From contig NZ_CP054044.1 of assembly GCF_013282745.1 (NCBI RefSeq), positions 2,728,001 to 2,792,000 of the forward strand: a DNA stretch of 64,000 nucleotides. The letters run 5' to 3'. Origin of the DNA: Yersinia bercovieri ATCC 43970. Lineage in GTDB: Bacteria; Pseudomonadota; Gammaproteobacteria; Enterobacterales; Enterobacteriaceae. The notes below the pieces were generated by a model that had not been told where the DNA came from, made no database searches, and saw only the letters and a list, made by a program, of their open reading frames with translations. A program made the translations under genes and the position numbers. Positions 39,147-48,123 of this stretch are shown here, piece after piece; position 1 is the stretch's first letter; every line of letters starts with the position of its first letter.

Positions 39147-40655
39147 TTAGCGGGGTAACTTCTCTTGACGATAGTGATAGATATCACCCTCAGGAATAAA
39201 GGTTAGACGGTGAGTTATGCACTGCGGTGCATCTTCCGCATGGTGAGAGACGAACAGGAGTTGCGTCTCCCCCTCGCCGATCATCACATCAATAAAACGG
39301 CGGACTAACAGGCGATTGAGCGGATCTAAACCTTGTAATGGCTCATCAAGAATCAGGAGTGCCGGATGTTTAACCAGCGCCCGTGCGATCAATGCCAGTC
39401 GTTGTTGCCCCCAGGATAAGCTATGGAAAGGCTGATTAGCGGCGGAGGCAGAGAAGCCCAACAGGGCCAGCCATTCATCGGCTAACTGTTGCTGGCGGTC
39501 AGATACAGCTTGATAAATACCAATAGAGTCGAAAAAGCCGGACAAAATGACGTTACGCAAACTGGAGCTGACCCGATAGTCCAAATGCAGGCTACTGCTG
39601 ACATAACCAATATGGCGCTTGATATCCCAGATGGTTTCGCCACTGCCACGGCGGCGGCCAAACAGTGTCAAATCATTGCTGTAGCCTTGTGGATGGTCAC
39701 CGGTAATCAAGCTGAGCAAGGTTGATTTCCCCGCGCCGTTCTGGCCGATAATTTGCCAGTGCTCGCCGGGATTCACCTGCCAACTCAGATTGTGCAGAAT
39801 AGGGCGGTCATTGTACTCCACCACCCCATTACGCAATATAATCAGCGGGTTATCTTGTGGTAAGCCGCGCTGCTGCGGGTGTTCTGTTTCGGGAAGCAAC
39901 AAGCCATCCAGATTTTCACTGTGGGCCAGTTGGGCTATCAGGGCTTCTGATAGAATTTGTTGTCGTGGGCCGCTATGGGTCAGATGGCACTCCGCCAGCA
40001 CGCCGACATACTGCACAAAAACAGGGATATCATCAAAGCGATTGAGTACCAGAACCAGTGTGACACCTTGCGCAGAGAGGGTGGATAACATGCCCGCTAG
40101 TTGTGCGCGGGCGGTGACATCCAGCCCATCGAAGGGTTCATCCAGAATCAACAGGTCCGGTTGTGGCATCAGTGCGCGGCACAACACTGTTTTGCGGGTT
40201 TCACCGGTAGAGAGATATTTAAATCGACGTGAGAGTAGGTGGCTGATACCAAATTGCTCGGCTAACTGCTGGCAGCGCTGCGGATCCTGGCACTCTTCCT
40301 GAATAATTTCAGCGGTGGTGCGCCCGGTATCATCTTCATCTGCGCTGAGCAGGTCAGTGTTATTGCGCTGCCACTCTTCGCTGACTAACTGCTGGAGCTG
40401 CTCGAATGACAACCGCACCGTATGGCGAAAATCACTCTGGCGGCTGCCGTTTAGCAGGGTTAGCTCTCCTGATAATGCTTTGGCGAGTGCTGATTTTCCG
40501 CTGCCATTAGCACCAACAAATGCCCAACTATCGCCGGATTGCTGGTGATCGCCCGGCAGCTCTTTATCACTAACAGAGATAGATAACTCCGGCACGATGA
40601 GTGTCCGAGTGTCACTTAGGCGAAAACAACCTTGCGATATATGCAACTCAGACAT
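39147..40655 (-). CDS. modF: Molybdate-related ABC ATPase ModF
   Basis: This protein of about 502 residues has two ABC ATPase domains in tandem. Walker A motifs are GANGSGKSALAKAL (near 47) and GQNGAGKSTLLSLI (near 307). Signature motifs are LSTGETRKTVLCRAL and LSWGQQRLALIARAL, each followed by LLILDEP. ATG 40655 aligns with E. coli ModF (MSxLxIxQGxFRLSDT); the open frame upstream to 40736 is not conserved. No membrane segments are present, so it does not transport by itself; its role remains unclear. It lies downstream of modE as in E. coli. Confidence 0.94.
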   Translation of the reverse strand: MSELHISQGCFRLSDTRTLIVPELSISVSDKELPGDHQQSGDSWAFVGANGSGKSALAKALSGELTLLNGSRQSDFRHTVRLSFEQLQQLVSEEWQRNNTDLLSADEDDTGRTTAEIIQEECQDPQRCQQLAEQFGISHLLSRRFKYLSTGETRKTVLCRALMPQPDLLILDEPFDGLDVTARAQLAGMLSTLSAQGVTLVLVLNRFDDIPVFVQYVGVLAECHLTHSGPRQQILSEALIAQLAHSENLDGLLLPETEHPQQRGLPQDNPLIILRNGVVEYNDRPILHNLSWQVNPGEHWQIIGQNGAGKSTLLSLITGDHPQGYSNDLTLFGRRRGSGETIWDIKRHIGYVSSSLHLDYRVSSSLRNVILSGFFDSIGIYQAVSDRQQQLADEWLALLGFSASAANQPFHSLSWGQQRLALIARALVKHPALLILDEPLQGLDPLNRLLVRRFIDVMIGEGETQLLFVSHHAEDAPQCITHRLTFIPEGDIYHYRQEKLPR

Positions 40656-40763
40656 CACCCTTCCCACATTCTGCAACACAATATGAGTGTTAGGGATAAG
40701 CGGAAAGGGCCGGATTGTCAATAAGCAATACCACACTCACGGCTAATAACTGAGCTGAATTAT

Positions 40764-41555
40764 TTAGCAAAGTGTCGCGATAATGACGCGATCAGCATTG
40801 AATTGAGCAATAACAGGGCTGCCGACACGTAAATTCAGTTGGTGTAACTCACTGTTGTTTTGCGTCGAACAGAGGCTGGCTCCCCCCGTTAAGGTCACTA
40901 TGACTTCACTGTGATCGTGGCCCGGTTCGATGCTGGCAACTCTCCCCGAAAGGGAGTTATCTGCGGCACCCGCCAGTGCCTGATCAATGACCAGTTTCAC
41001 CCAGGGCGCTTTTATCAGCGCCAATACCTCTTTGCCGGTTGAAAGTTGTAGCCGATCGGCGCTCTGCTGGGTCACCGCTGCGGATAGACGAGTTTTACCG
41101 TCTGACAGCAGAATATTGATGTGTTGCTGAACCTGCTGGTGGTCGCGCTCAATGACGGCGCCAAAAAATTGATTGCGGGCGCTGGTTTGCAGTGAAAAGC
41201 GGGAAATAGCGGCCAGTAAGCTATCGAGTGGCATCGAATCATCTTTCAGCGTATCGAACGCTTTTTGCTGAATCTTCTCGAGCAAATCATAAAGCTGGAT
41301 TAAGCGCTCGCCGTAACGGGTCAGATGCGCACCGCCGCCACCTTTGCCACCGGTTGCCCGCTCCACTAATATCTCTTCCGCCAAGGTATTCATCTCATTG
41401 ATGGCATCCCAGGCACTTTTATAGCTAATACCGGCGAGTTTTGCCCCCTGACTGATAGATCCGCTGTGCTGTATCTGTTTCAGCAAGGCAATGCGTCGAG
41501 GGTCGGCAAACAGCCGTTGCTGAAGTTTTAATGTCAGTAGGATTTCGGCCTGCAT
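40764..41555 (-). CDS. modE: Molybdate-responsive transcriptional regulator ModE
   Basis: The protein has 263 residues. The N-terminal winged helix-turn-helix (about 1-110) contains GSISQGAKLAGISYKSAWDAINEMN and the glycine-rich ATGGKGGGGAHLT. Two Mop-type molybdate-binding domains follow (about 125-190 and 200-262). As a molybdate-bound dimer it represses modABC. A perfect palindromic site of the ModE type is present before modA at 42042-42065. Confidence 0.97.
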   Translation of the reverse strand: MQAEILLTLKLQQRLFADPRRIALLKQIQHSGSISQGAKLAGISYKSAWDAINEMNTLAEEILVERATGGKGGGGAHLTRYGERLIQLYDLLEKIQQKAFDTLKDDSMPLDSLLAAISRFSLQTSARNQFFGAVIERDHQQVQQHINILLSDGKTRLSAAVTQQSADRLQLSTGKEVLALIKAPWVKLVIDQALAGAADNSLSGRVASIEPGHDHSEVIVTLTGGASLCSTQNNSELHQLNLRVGSPVIAQFNADRVIIATLC

Positions 41556-41759
41556 GTCTATTTTGCTCCAGCGGGAAAGAGTTATCGTGCTCTAACTACC
41601 TGTTTATAGGCAGATCGCACGTTTGGCAGGTTACATTTTTTTGCTGTTAGTTAAAATAACAGGATTCACTTATTGCTGATATAATTTACAGCAAATGATA
41701 GATGGTAGTTATTGTGGTAATCTAGGTTATCGCTCAATAAGCAGTAATGAGAGGCTGGC

Positions 41760-41900
41760 ATGTTAGATTTATTGAAAAGTCTGCTTTTTGCCGTGGTCAT
41801 GGTACCTGTGGTGATGGCAGTGATTTTGGGTATGATCTATGGGCTGGGAGAGGTGTTTAACATCATCTCTAAAACAGGCCACAGCAAAGAACGCTCCTAA
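41760..41900 (+). CDS. acrZ: Multidrug efflux pump accessory protein AcrZ
   Basis: This 46-residue single-helix membrane protein starts [20 protein letters not shown], nearly the same as E. coli AcrZ (49 residues). AcrZ binds AcrB and widens the substrate range of the AcrAB-TolC pump. The ATG is preceded by GAGAGG at 41749-41754. The C-terminal tail (TGHSKERS) differs from E. coli. It lies between modE and modA, the same position as in E. coli. A terminator follows. Confidence 0.95.
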   Translation: MLDLLKSLLFAVVMVPVVMAVILGMIYGLGEVFNIISKTGHSKERS

Positions 41901-41919
41901 TCTGATCTCCGAATTTTAA

Positions 41920-41950
41920 TGCCCGGCACCTCAATGCTGGGCATTTTCGT
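41920..41950 (+). terminator. Terminator after acrZ
   Basis: TGCCCGGCA and TGCTGGGCA pair (one G-T) around CCTCAA, followed by TTTTCGTTTTT. It separates acrZ from modA. Confidence 0.8.
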
Positions 41951-42041
41951 TTTTATGCTTCGCTTCATCTCTCCCCATCTGGTTGCAACTCAAGTTACCT
42001 CACATCTTGCCGATAAACCGCATGACCTGCTGCTGATGTTA

Positions 42042-42065
42042 CGTTATATTTCAATCTATATAACG
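42042..42065. promoter_or_regulatory. ModE operator upstream of modABC
   Basis: CGTTATAT and ATATAACG form a perfect inverted repeat with an 8-base spacer, matching the known ModE recognition pattern. It ends 23 bp before modA, so it probably overlaps the promoter start region. Confidence 0.8.
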
Positions 42066-42088
42066 GCCTCATTAATGCGGAGAACAAC

Positions 42089-42868
42089 ATGAAAAATCAA
42101 TATGGTAAAGTGAGTAAATGGGTCGCGAGTGCGGCACTGCTGGCAACATTTTCCAGCACCGCGTTCGCTGCAGAGAACATTACTGTTTTTGCGGCTGCCT
42201 CGTTGACCAATGCACTGCAAGATATTGCCGCGCAGTATAAAAAAGAGCAGCAGGTGGATGTGGTCGCCTCTTTCGCCTCATCCTCCACCCTGGCACGCCA
42301 GATTGAGCAGGGCGCGCCCGCGGATCTCTTTATCTCTGCAGATCAGCAATGGATGGATTATGCTATTGATAAACAGCAAATTGTTGCCAATACGCGCTAT
42401 ACTTTATTAGGCAATGAGTTGGTATTGATCGCGCCACAAGAGAGCAAAATTGATAAAGTGGTCATTGATAAAAAAACCGACTGGAAAAAATTGTTGGATG
42501 GCGGCCGTTTAGCGGTGGGCGATCCTGACCATGTTCCTGCCGGGATTTATGCCAAAGAGTCACTGGAGAATTTAGGGGCCTGGTCAACTTTAGCCCCAGA
42601 AATGGCCCGTGCTAACAATGTTCGTAGCGCAATGGCGCTGGTCGAGCGGGCAGAAGCGCCACTGGGTATTGTCTATGGCTCTGATGCGATAGCCAGTAAG
42701 AAAGTTAAAGTTGTGGGGATATTCCCGGAAGCCAGTCATAAGCCGGTTGAATACCCAATGGCGATAGTTAAAGATCATGAAAATCCGACCGTCACTGCTT
42801 TTTATAATTACCTGAAAAGCCCTGCGGCGGCGACTATTTTCAAAAATTATGGATTTACCCTACGCTAA
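42089..42868 (+). CDS. modA: Molybdate ABC transporter substrate-binding protein
   Basis: This 259-residue periplasmic protein has a signal peptide of 27 residues ending AFA before AENITVFAAASLTNAL. The mature part has the ModA motifs VVASFASSSTLARQIEQGAPADLFISAD (residues near 58-85 by family alignment) and GDPDHVPAGIYAKESL. It binds molybdate (and tungstate) and delivers it to ModBC. It overlaps modB by one base (TAATG). Confidence 0.97.
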   Translation: MKNQYGKVSKWVASAALLATFSSTAFAAENITVFAAASLTNALQDIAAQYKKEQQVDVVASFASSSTLARQIEQGAPADLFISADQQWMDYAIDKQQIVANTRYTLLGNELVLIAPQESKIDKVVIDKKTDWKKLLDGGRLAVGDPDHVPAGIYAKESLENLGAWSTLAPEMARANNVRSAMALVERAEAPLGIVYGSDAIASKKVKVVGIFPEASHKPVEYPMAIVKDHENPTVTAFYNYLKSPAAATIFKNYGFTLR

Positions 42869-43563
42869 TGATATTGAGTGAGTATGAATGGCAGGCCATT
42901 ATTCTTAGCCTGAAGGTTTCTGGTGTAGCGGTGGTGTGCAGTTTGCCATTAGGTATTTTAATGGCATGGATTTTAGTGCGCTGCCGTTTCCCCGGTAAAT
43001 CGTTGTTAGACAGCGTCATTCACTTGCCACTGGTGCTACCGCCGGTGGTGATTGGTTATTTGCTGCTGATCAGCATGGGCCGGCGCGGCTTTATTGGCGA
43101 ATGGCTCTATAGCTGGTTTGGTATTAATTTCAGTTTCAGTTGGCGCGGTGCGGCATTGGCCTCGGCGGTGGTGGCTTTCCCGTTGATGGTCAGGGCGATC
43201 CGGCTGGCGCTGGAGGCGGTCGATACCCGTTTGGAGTTAGCGGCCCGCACCTTAGGCGCTAATCCGTGGCGGGTGTTTTTCACTATTACGCTGCCGCTCT
43301 CTTTACCGGGGGTGATTGCCGGCACCGTGCTCTCCTTTGCCCGCTCGCTGGGGGAATTTGGCGCAACCATCACCTTCGTGTCCAATATTCCCGGCGAAAC
43401 CCGCACCATCCCGCTGGCGATGTACACGCTGATTGAAACGCCCGGGGCGGAAGCTGCGGCGGCGCGGCTGTGTGTTATCGCCATTATTTTGTCATTGGTG
43501 TCACTGCTGCTCTCCGAGTGGCTGGCCCGGTGGGGTAAAAAGCGCATGGGGGCACCATGCTAG
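42868..43563 (+). CDS. modB: Molybdate ABC transporter permease
   Basis: This 231-residue inner-membrane permease has five or six helices and the binding-protein-dependent EAA loop ([22 protein letters not shown] split across residues 118-139). It has the same plan as E. coli ModB (229). It starts one base inside the modA stop and overlaps modC by 7 bases. Confidence 0.97.
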   Translation: MILSEYEWQAIILSLKVSGVAVVCSLPLGILMAWILVRCRFPGKSLLDSVIHLPLVLPPVVIGYLLLISMGRRGFIGEWLYSWFGINFSFSWRGAALASAVVAFPLMVRAIRLALEAVDTRLELAARTLGANPWRVFFTITLPLSLPGVIAGTVLSFARSLGEFGATITFVSNIPGETRTIPLAMYTLIETPGAEAAAARLCVIAIILSLVSLLLSEWLARWGKKRMGAPC

Positions 43564-44621
43564 AGCTGGATTTCAGTCAACAGCTGGGTGATTTGCACCT
43601 GCAGGTGGCCACGGATTTACCGGCGCAGGGCATTACCGCGATTTTTGGCTTGTCCGGTGCGGGTAAGACATCGCTAATCAATGTGATTGGTGGGCTGACG
43701 CGGCCGCAGCAAGGGAAAGTGGTGCTCAATGGCCGGGTACTGGTGGATGTGGAGCAGCAAATTTATCTGCCGCCAGAAAAACGCCGGGTAGGTTATGTTT
43801 TTCAGGATGCGCGCCTGTTCCCCCATTATCGGGTGCGGGGCAACTTGCAGTACGGCATGGCCCCCTCGATGCGCGGGCAGTTTGACGCGATTGTCGGTCT
43901 GCTGGGTATCGAACCCTTATTAACCCGCTTTCCGCTAACCCTGTCCGGTGGTGAGAAACAGCGAGTGGCCATTGGTCGCGCACTGCTTACAGCCCCTGAG
44001 TTGCTGCTGATGGATGAGCCTTTGGCCTCGCTGGATCTACCGCGCAAACGCGAACTGCTGCCCTATCTTGAGCGCCTGGCGCAAGATGTAAACACCCCCA
44101 TTTTGTATGTCAGCCATAGCATGGATGAGATCCTGCGGCTGGCGGATCAGGTGGTGGTAATGGATGCCGGTAAAGTTCGCGCTGTCGGCGGGCTGGAGGA
44201 GGTGTGGGCCAGTAGTGCACTGCGCCCTTGGTTGCAGCGCGAGGAGCCGAGCAGCATATTGCGGGTGAGTGTGATTGGTCATCATGAGCGCTATGCCATG
44301 ACCGCACTGGCATTAGCTGATCAGCGCTTGTGGGTCAGTAAGCTGGATGCGCCAGAGGGTAGCTCAATGCGTATTCGCATCAATGCAGCGGATGTCTCGT
44401 TAGTGTTGCAGCCACCGCAAAACAGCAGTATCCGCAATATCTTGCCGGTAAAAATAGCCGAATGTCTTGAGGTCGATGGGCAGGTGGATGTCAAACTCGC
44501 GATTGGCGACCAATGGTTATGGGCGCGGATTACCCCTTGGGCGCGCGATGAACTGGGGCTGAAACCAGGTCAGTGGGTATATGCGCAGATAAAAAGCGTG
44601 TCGTTCAATCGTAAAAACTAA
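43557..44621 (+). CDS. modC: Molybdate ABC transporter ATP-binding protein
   Basis: This 354-residue ATPase has Walker [11 protein letters not shown] (near 32-41), signature [16 protein letters not shown] (near 128-143), Walker [14 protein letters not shown] and a switch histidine in YVSHSMDE. The C-terminal part (about 285-352) is a Mop molybdate-binding domain that provides feedback control. It ends the modABC operon; a long hairpin follows. Confidence 0.97.
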   Translation: MLELDFSQQLGDLHLQVATDLPAQGITAIFGLSGAGKTSLINVIGGLTRPQQGKVVLNGRVLVDVEQQIYLPPEKRRVGYVFQDARLFPHYRVRGNLQYGMAPSMRGQFDAIVGLLGIEPLLTRFPLTLSGGEKQRVAIGRALLTAPELLLMDEPLASLDLPRKRELLPYLERLAQDVNTPILYVSHSMDEILRLADQVVVMDAGKVRAVGGLEEVWASSALRPWLQREEPSSILRVSVIGHHERYAMTALALADQRLWVSKLDAPEGSSMRIRINAADVSLVLQPPQNSSIRNILPVKIAECLEVDGQVDVKLAIGDQWLWARITPWARDELGLKPGQWVYAQIKSVSFNRKN

Positions 44622-44650
44622 GCGTCTAAACAGAAGCGGCTATAAACAGA

Positions 44651-44700
44651 ACGGCCCCCCAATATAGGATATCAACCTAACATTGGGGGGCCGCTTTCTT
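44651..44700. terminator. Strong convergent terminator between modC and the PTS operon
   Basis: GGCCCCCCAAT and ATTGGGGGGCC form an 11-bp perfect stem with a loop of about 19 bases, followed by CGCTTTCTT on the + strand. On the minus strand the stem is followed by a weaker T-containing stretch. Confidence 0.75.
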
Positions 44701-44716
44701 ACCGCTATTTCACTGA

Positions 44717-45973
44717 TTATCTAACAATAATACCCAGCAAAATACCCAAAGCACCGAAGTCAGCATCGCTGAATGTGGTATTAGCAAAACCGATATCACC
44801 CAGCACTGGCAGCAGGAACACTGGCAGGAAGGTAATCAGCAAACCTTGAGCGAACGCCCCTAAAATAGCGCCACGGCGTCCACCTGTGGCATTACCAAAC
44901 ACCCCGGCGGCTGCGCCGACGAAGAAGTGAGGTACGACACCGGGGATAATTACGGTCATATTCATCAAATAGAGCGCGAACATCCCGATAAGGCCCGCGG
45001 CAAAGCTGCTCAGGAAGCCGACCAATACCGCATTTGGCGCGTATGGGAAGACTACCGGGCAATCCAGCGCAGGTTTAGCGTTAGGCACTAATTTGTCGGA
45101 GATCCCTTTAAACGCGGGGACTATCTCGGCAATAACCATTCGCACACCTTGCAGGATGATGTACACGCCCGCAGCAAAGGTAATGGATTGCATCAGCGAG
45201 AACATAAACCAGTTTTTGCCACCGCTCAGGCTTTTCACCACTTCCGGCCCGGCAAACAGGCAGGTCACGATGAAAATGATACACATGGTAAAGGAGATAG
45301 CGACCGGTGTATCACGCAAGAACAGCAGGCTTTTCGGCACATTCATGTCTTCGGTTGAATGCTCTTTATTGCCGAATTTGCTGCCGATAAAGCCCGCCAG
45401 AACATAAGACAGGGTAGAGAAGTGGCCGATTGCCACGTCATCAGAGCCGGTGACCTTCTTCATGTAAGGGTGGGCAATCGCGGGGAAGAACACCATTGCC
45501 ACCCCAACCACCAGCGAACCGATAACAATCAGTGTCACACCACTAATCCCGGCGGTTGCCAGAATAACGGCGACCATCATTGACATAAATAGGGTGTGGT
45601 GACCGGTCAGGAAGATGAATTTCCATGGAGTAAAGCGAGCGATCAGAATATTGATCACCATAGCGAAGAACATAATCATCGCCATCTCTTTACCGAAACT
45701 CTTCTGCGCCACAGAGACGATGGCTTCGTTATTTGGCACGACGCCTTGGATACCGAAAGCGTGCTGGAAGATATTGGCAAAATCACCCAGAGATGAAACC
45801 ACCAGACCCGCACCTGCGCCCAGGATAACAAAACCCATGATGGTTTTTACGGTGCCTTTAATGCACTCGGTCACCGGTTTTTTCTGGGCAATCAAGCCGA
45901 TTAAAGCGATCAAACCGACCAGTACTGCCGGTTCGGAGAGAACATCACTCATTAAAAAGCGAAAGAAATCCAT
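44717..45973 (-). CDS. PTS EIIC component, ascorbate (UlaA/SgaT)-type
   Basis: This 418-residue membrane protein with about ten or eleven helices belongs to the UlaA/SgaT branch of PTS permeases. It is recognisable from the N-terminal FFRFLMSDVLSEPAVLVGLIA-like segment, GTVKTIMGFVILGAGAGLV and GITGHHTLFMS-like region (here FLTGHHTLFMSMM). It is shorter than E. coli UlaA (465). It would import and phosphorylate a sugar or sugar acid with the IIB and IIA proteins encoded just upstream. No ulaD/E/F-type catabolic genes are adjacent, so the substrate cannot be named. GGAG precedes the ATG. Confidence 0.9.
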   Translation of the reverse strand: MDFFRFLMSDVLSEPAVLVGLIALIGLIAQKKPVTECIKGTVKTIMGFVILGAGAGLVVSSLGDFANIFQHAFGIQGVVPNNEAIVSVAQKSFGKEMAMIMFFAMVINILIARFTPWKFIFLTGHHTLFMSMMVAVILATAGISGVTLIVIGSLVVGVAMVFFPAIAHPYMKKVTGSDDVAIGHFSTLSYVLAGFIGSKFGNKEHSTEDMNVPKSLLFLRDTPVAISFTMCIIFIVTCLFAGPEVVKSLSGGKNWFMFSLMQSITFAAGVYIILQGVRMVIAEIVPAFKGISDKLVPNAKPALDCPVVFPYAPNAVLVGFLSSFAAGLIGMFALYLMNMTVIIPGVVPHFFVGAAAGVFGNATGGRRGAILGAFAQGLLITFLPVFLLPVLGDIGFANTTFSDADFGALGILLGIIVR

Positions 45974-45985
45974 GCCAGCCTCCAG

Positions 45986-46273
45986 TTACAGCGCGCCTAA
46001 TTCAGTTAATGCCACAGACAAACGTTCTTTCATGGCTTTCTTATCGATCATGTTATCGAGCGCAACTATCTTGCCGCCAACGGCTTGCGCCACTAATTGC
46101 TCAGCAATATCTTTGGTGCCGATGAAAATATCACTGGGTGTCCCTTTCGCTGAACCTAGATCGACATGATCCACTTCCGCGCTGACGGCCAACTCTTTCA
46201 GAATACTTTTGATGCTGATTTCCATCATCAGGCTGGTGCCCAAACCGTTACCGCAAACCACTGTAATTTTCAT
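45986..46273 (-). CDS. PTS EIIB component, ascorbate/galactitol-like
   Basis: This 95-residue cytosolic protein has the phosphocysteine at position 7 in KITVVCGNGLGTSLMME, the typical IIB loop of this class. ATG 46273 follows AAGGGGAAAG at good spacing; the frame open upstream to 46297 is not needed. It passes phosphate from IIA to the substrate held by IIC. It lies 12 bases before the IIC gene and 42 after the IIA gene. Confidence 0.92.
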   Translation of the reverse strand: MKITVVCGNGLGTSLMMEISIKSILKELAVSAEVDHVDLGSAKGTPSDIFIGTKDIAEQLVAQAVGGKIVALDNMIDKKAMKERLSVALTELGAL

Positions 46274-46315
46274 TTTCTTTCCCCTTAAAATTATCATCCA
46301 AACTCAATACCATGA

Positions 46316-46759
46316 TTAGTAACGCGCAATGACCGACAAAATATCCTGCTGCGTTTTGGCATTTAGTAAGGCTTGTACATCATTATCGTTATCGAACAAC
46401 TGAGCGAGTTGAGAAATAGCCTCAATATGGCTGGTACTGTCTGTCGCGGCTAACACGATGAGCAGTTTTACCGGGTCATTCTCTTGTGCATTGAAAGTGA
46501 CACCCTCGGTAATGACGGTTAATGCCAAAGAGAGTTTATTTACCCCCTCTTCCGGGCGGGCATGTGGCATGGCAATCCCCGGCCCGACCACGTAATACGG
46601 GCCAATAGCTTCATGGGAGCGATAAATTGCCTCAACATAACGCGCTTCAATTGAGCCATTATCAATCAGCGGCTGACATGAAATCGCGATGGCATCACGC
46701 CAATCTCTGGCTTGGCTGACCACCTGAATGACGTCAGGCGTTAACAGGGTTTTTAACAT
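46316..46759 (-). CDS. PTS EIIA component (mannitol/fructose-type fold, UlaC-like)
   Basis: This 147-residue protein has the active histidine at position 66 in GPGIAMPHARPEEGV, the signature of the PTS EIIA type-2 domain. It takes phosphate from HPr. It is the first gene of the minus-strand IIA-IIB-IIC operon. The promoter lies in the 250-bp region shared with the divergent LacI-type regulator, which contains three palindromic operators. Confidence 0.92.
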   Translation of the reverse strand: MLKTLLTPDVIQVVSQARDWRDAIAISCQPLIDNGSIEARYVEAIYRSHEAIGPYYVVGPGIAMPHARPEEGVNKLSLALTVITEGVTFNAQENDPVKLLIVLAATDSTSHIEAISQLAQLFDNDNDVQALLNAKTQQDILSVIARY

Positions 46760-46836
46760 GATATTGATGACTCCCGATGAGTGTTAACCTGAGAGTAGAG
46801 AGTTATCACTGTCATTAATGTGATGGATATCGCAAT

Positions 46837-46884
46837 TGATAGCGCTACCTGATAGCGCTATCAAAATTTGTGATAGCGCTATCA
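46837..46884. promoter_or_regulatory. Three tandem palindromic operators between PTS operon and regulator
   Basis: Two perfect 14-bp palindromes TGATAGCGCTATCA (46850-46863 and 46871-46884) and one with a degraded right half (TGATAGCGCTACCT, 46837-46850) stand in a row. The centres are 13 and 21 bp apart. The CG-centred palindrome is typical of LacI/GalR-family operators. The adjacent gene encodes such a protein, which is the obvious candidate to bind here. Confidence 0.8.
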
Positions 46885-47008
46885 TTTGCCACTTTATGAG
46901 CTTTGGCTATCGCCGAATAAGCCATATACAATGCAATGTATTGTCGAAGCCAGTCAGGAAGGGCTGGTTTTAACCCGACAAGACATTTTAATCAGGCAGG
47001 AAATCAGC

Positions 47009-48043
47009 ATGGAAAAAACGCGCAAGCGCCGTAATACCGGGCGGGTCACTCTATCTGACGTGGCGAACTACGCCGGAGTAGGGTCGATGACTGTTTCCAG
47101 AGCGCTGCGAACGCCGGAGCAGGTTTCAGATAAATTACGGGAGAAGATAGAGCAAGCGGTTGAAACTCTTGGTTATATTCCTAACCGTGCTGCTGGCGCA
47201 TTGGCATCAGGGCACAGCGACACTATCGCCGTTTTAATTCCGTCATTAACCGATAAAGCCAGCTCCCGCTTTATGCAGGCGCTACAACAAATTCTGAATA
47301 AAAATGAATTCCAGTTATTGCTGGGTTGCCATGAATATAACCAGCGCAAAGAAGCGGAAATATTGATGACACTGCTGCAAAGTAGTCCAGCGGCAGTGGT
47401 GATATTCGGCTCACAGCTGGCCGATAAAACCTATCAACTACTCGAACGGGCGAATATTCCAACGGTCAATGTGGTAGGTTCCGACTTCAAAGGGGCTAAA
47501 ATCACTCTTGAGGCGGCTTTTTTTGAGTCTGCCTATGAGCTAAGTCGCCACCTGCTAGAGCGCGGCTATCACCATATTGGCTATATTGGCGCGCATATGG
47601 ATAACCGTTTGCAACGCCAACAGCTCAATGGATGGCACAAAGCGATGCTGGAGCACTATAAGAATGCGGATCAAACCGTCACCACGCCAGAGGTGGCCAG
47701 TTTGCAGTTTGGCCGCTATGCGCTGACGGAGATGCTGTTGCGCCAACCCGAATTGGACGCGGTGATATGTAGCCACGAAGATATTGCGCTCGGCGTGTTA
47801 TTCGAGTGCCAGCGGCGGCTACTCAAAATCCCAGGAGGTATCGCGGTGGCCTGTCTGGACGGGTCAGATAGCTGTGATCAAACCCATCCGACCTTAACCT
47901 CAATGCGCATTGACTACAAAAAGATGGGTAAAGAAGCCGGTAAGATGCTGATTGATCTGCTGGATAATGATGACGCCAGCGAAGCGGATGAACCCATAAG
48001 CCAGAGTTTCAGCTATAAATTCGAACTGCGGCAAAGTACCTGA
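47009..48043 (+). CDS. LacI/GntR-type transcriptional regulator of the adjacent PTS
   Basis: This 344-residue protein has an N-terminal LacI-type helix-turn-helix (VTLSDVANYAGVGSMTVSRAL, here given in parts: VTLSDVANYAG then VGSMTVSRAL, about 12-32) and a hinge followed by a periplasmic-binding-protein-like effector domain (about 65-340). It is closest in plan to gluconate regulators such as GntR (for example LGYIPNRAAGALASG). ATG 47009 has GGCAGGAA upstream; the frame extends to 46886 but that part lacks similarity. It is divergent from the PTS operon, and the three palindromes between them are its likely operators. The effector is unknown. Confidence 0.9.
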   Translation: MEKTRKRRNTGRVTLSDVANYAGVGSMTVSRALRTPEQVSDKLREKIEQAVETLGYIPNRAAGALASGHSDTIAVLIPSLTDKASSRFMQALQQILNKNEFQLLLGCHEYNQRKEAEILMTLLQSSPAAVVIFGSQLADKTYQLLERANIPTVNVVGSDFKGAKITLEAAFFESAYELSRHLLERGYHHIGYIGAHMDNRLQRQQLNGWHKAMLEHYKNADQTVTTPEVASLQFGRYALTEMLLRQPELDAVICSHEDIALGVLFECQRRLLKIPGGIAVACLDGSDSCDQTHPTLTSMRIDYKKMGKEAGKMLIDLLDNDDASEADEPISQSFSYKFELRQST

Positions 48044-48068
48044 ATCAACTTTTTGATATAACAAATAA

Positions 48069-48098
48069 AAACGCCAGCACAAAGCTGGCGTCTCTTTT
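48069..48098. terminator. Convergent terminator between the regulator gene and pta
   Basis: ACGCCAGC and GCTGGCGT form an 8-bp stem with loop ACAAA, flanked by AAAA on the left and CTCTTTT on the right, so it can act in both directions. Confidence 0.85.
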
Positions 48099-48123
48099 AC
48101 CACTGAGGCACTCAATCCTGAGA

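Noticed and set aside
46886..47008. N-terminal extension of the LacI-type regulator
   Set aside because: The extra 41 residues lack similarity to the family; ATG 47009 has a good ribosome-binding site and begins at the usual distance from the helix-turn-helix.
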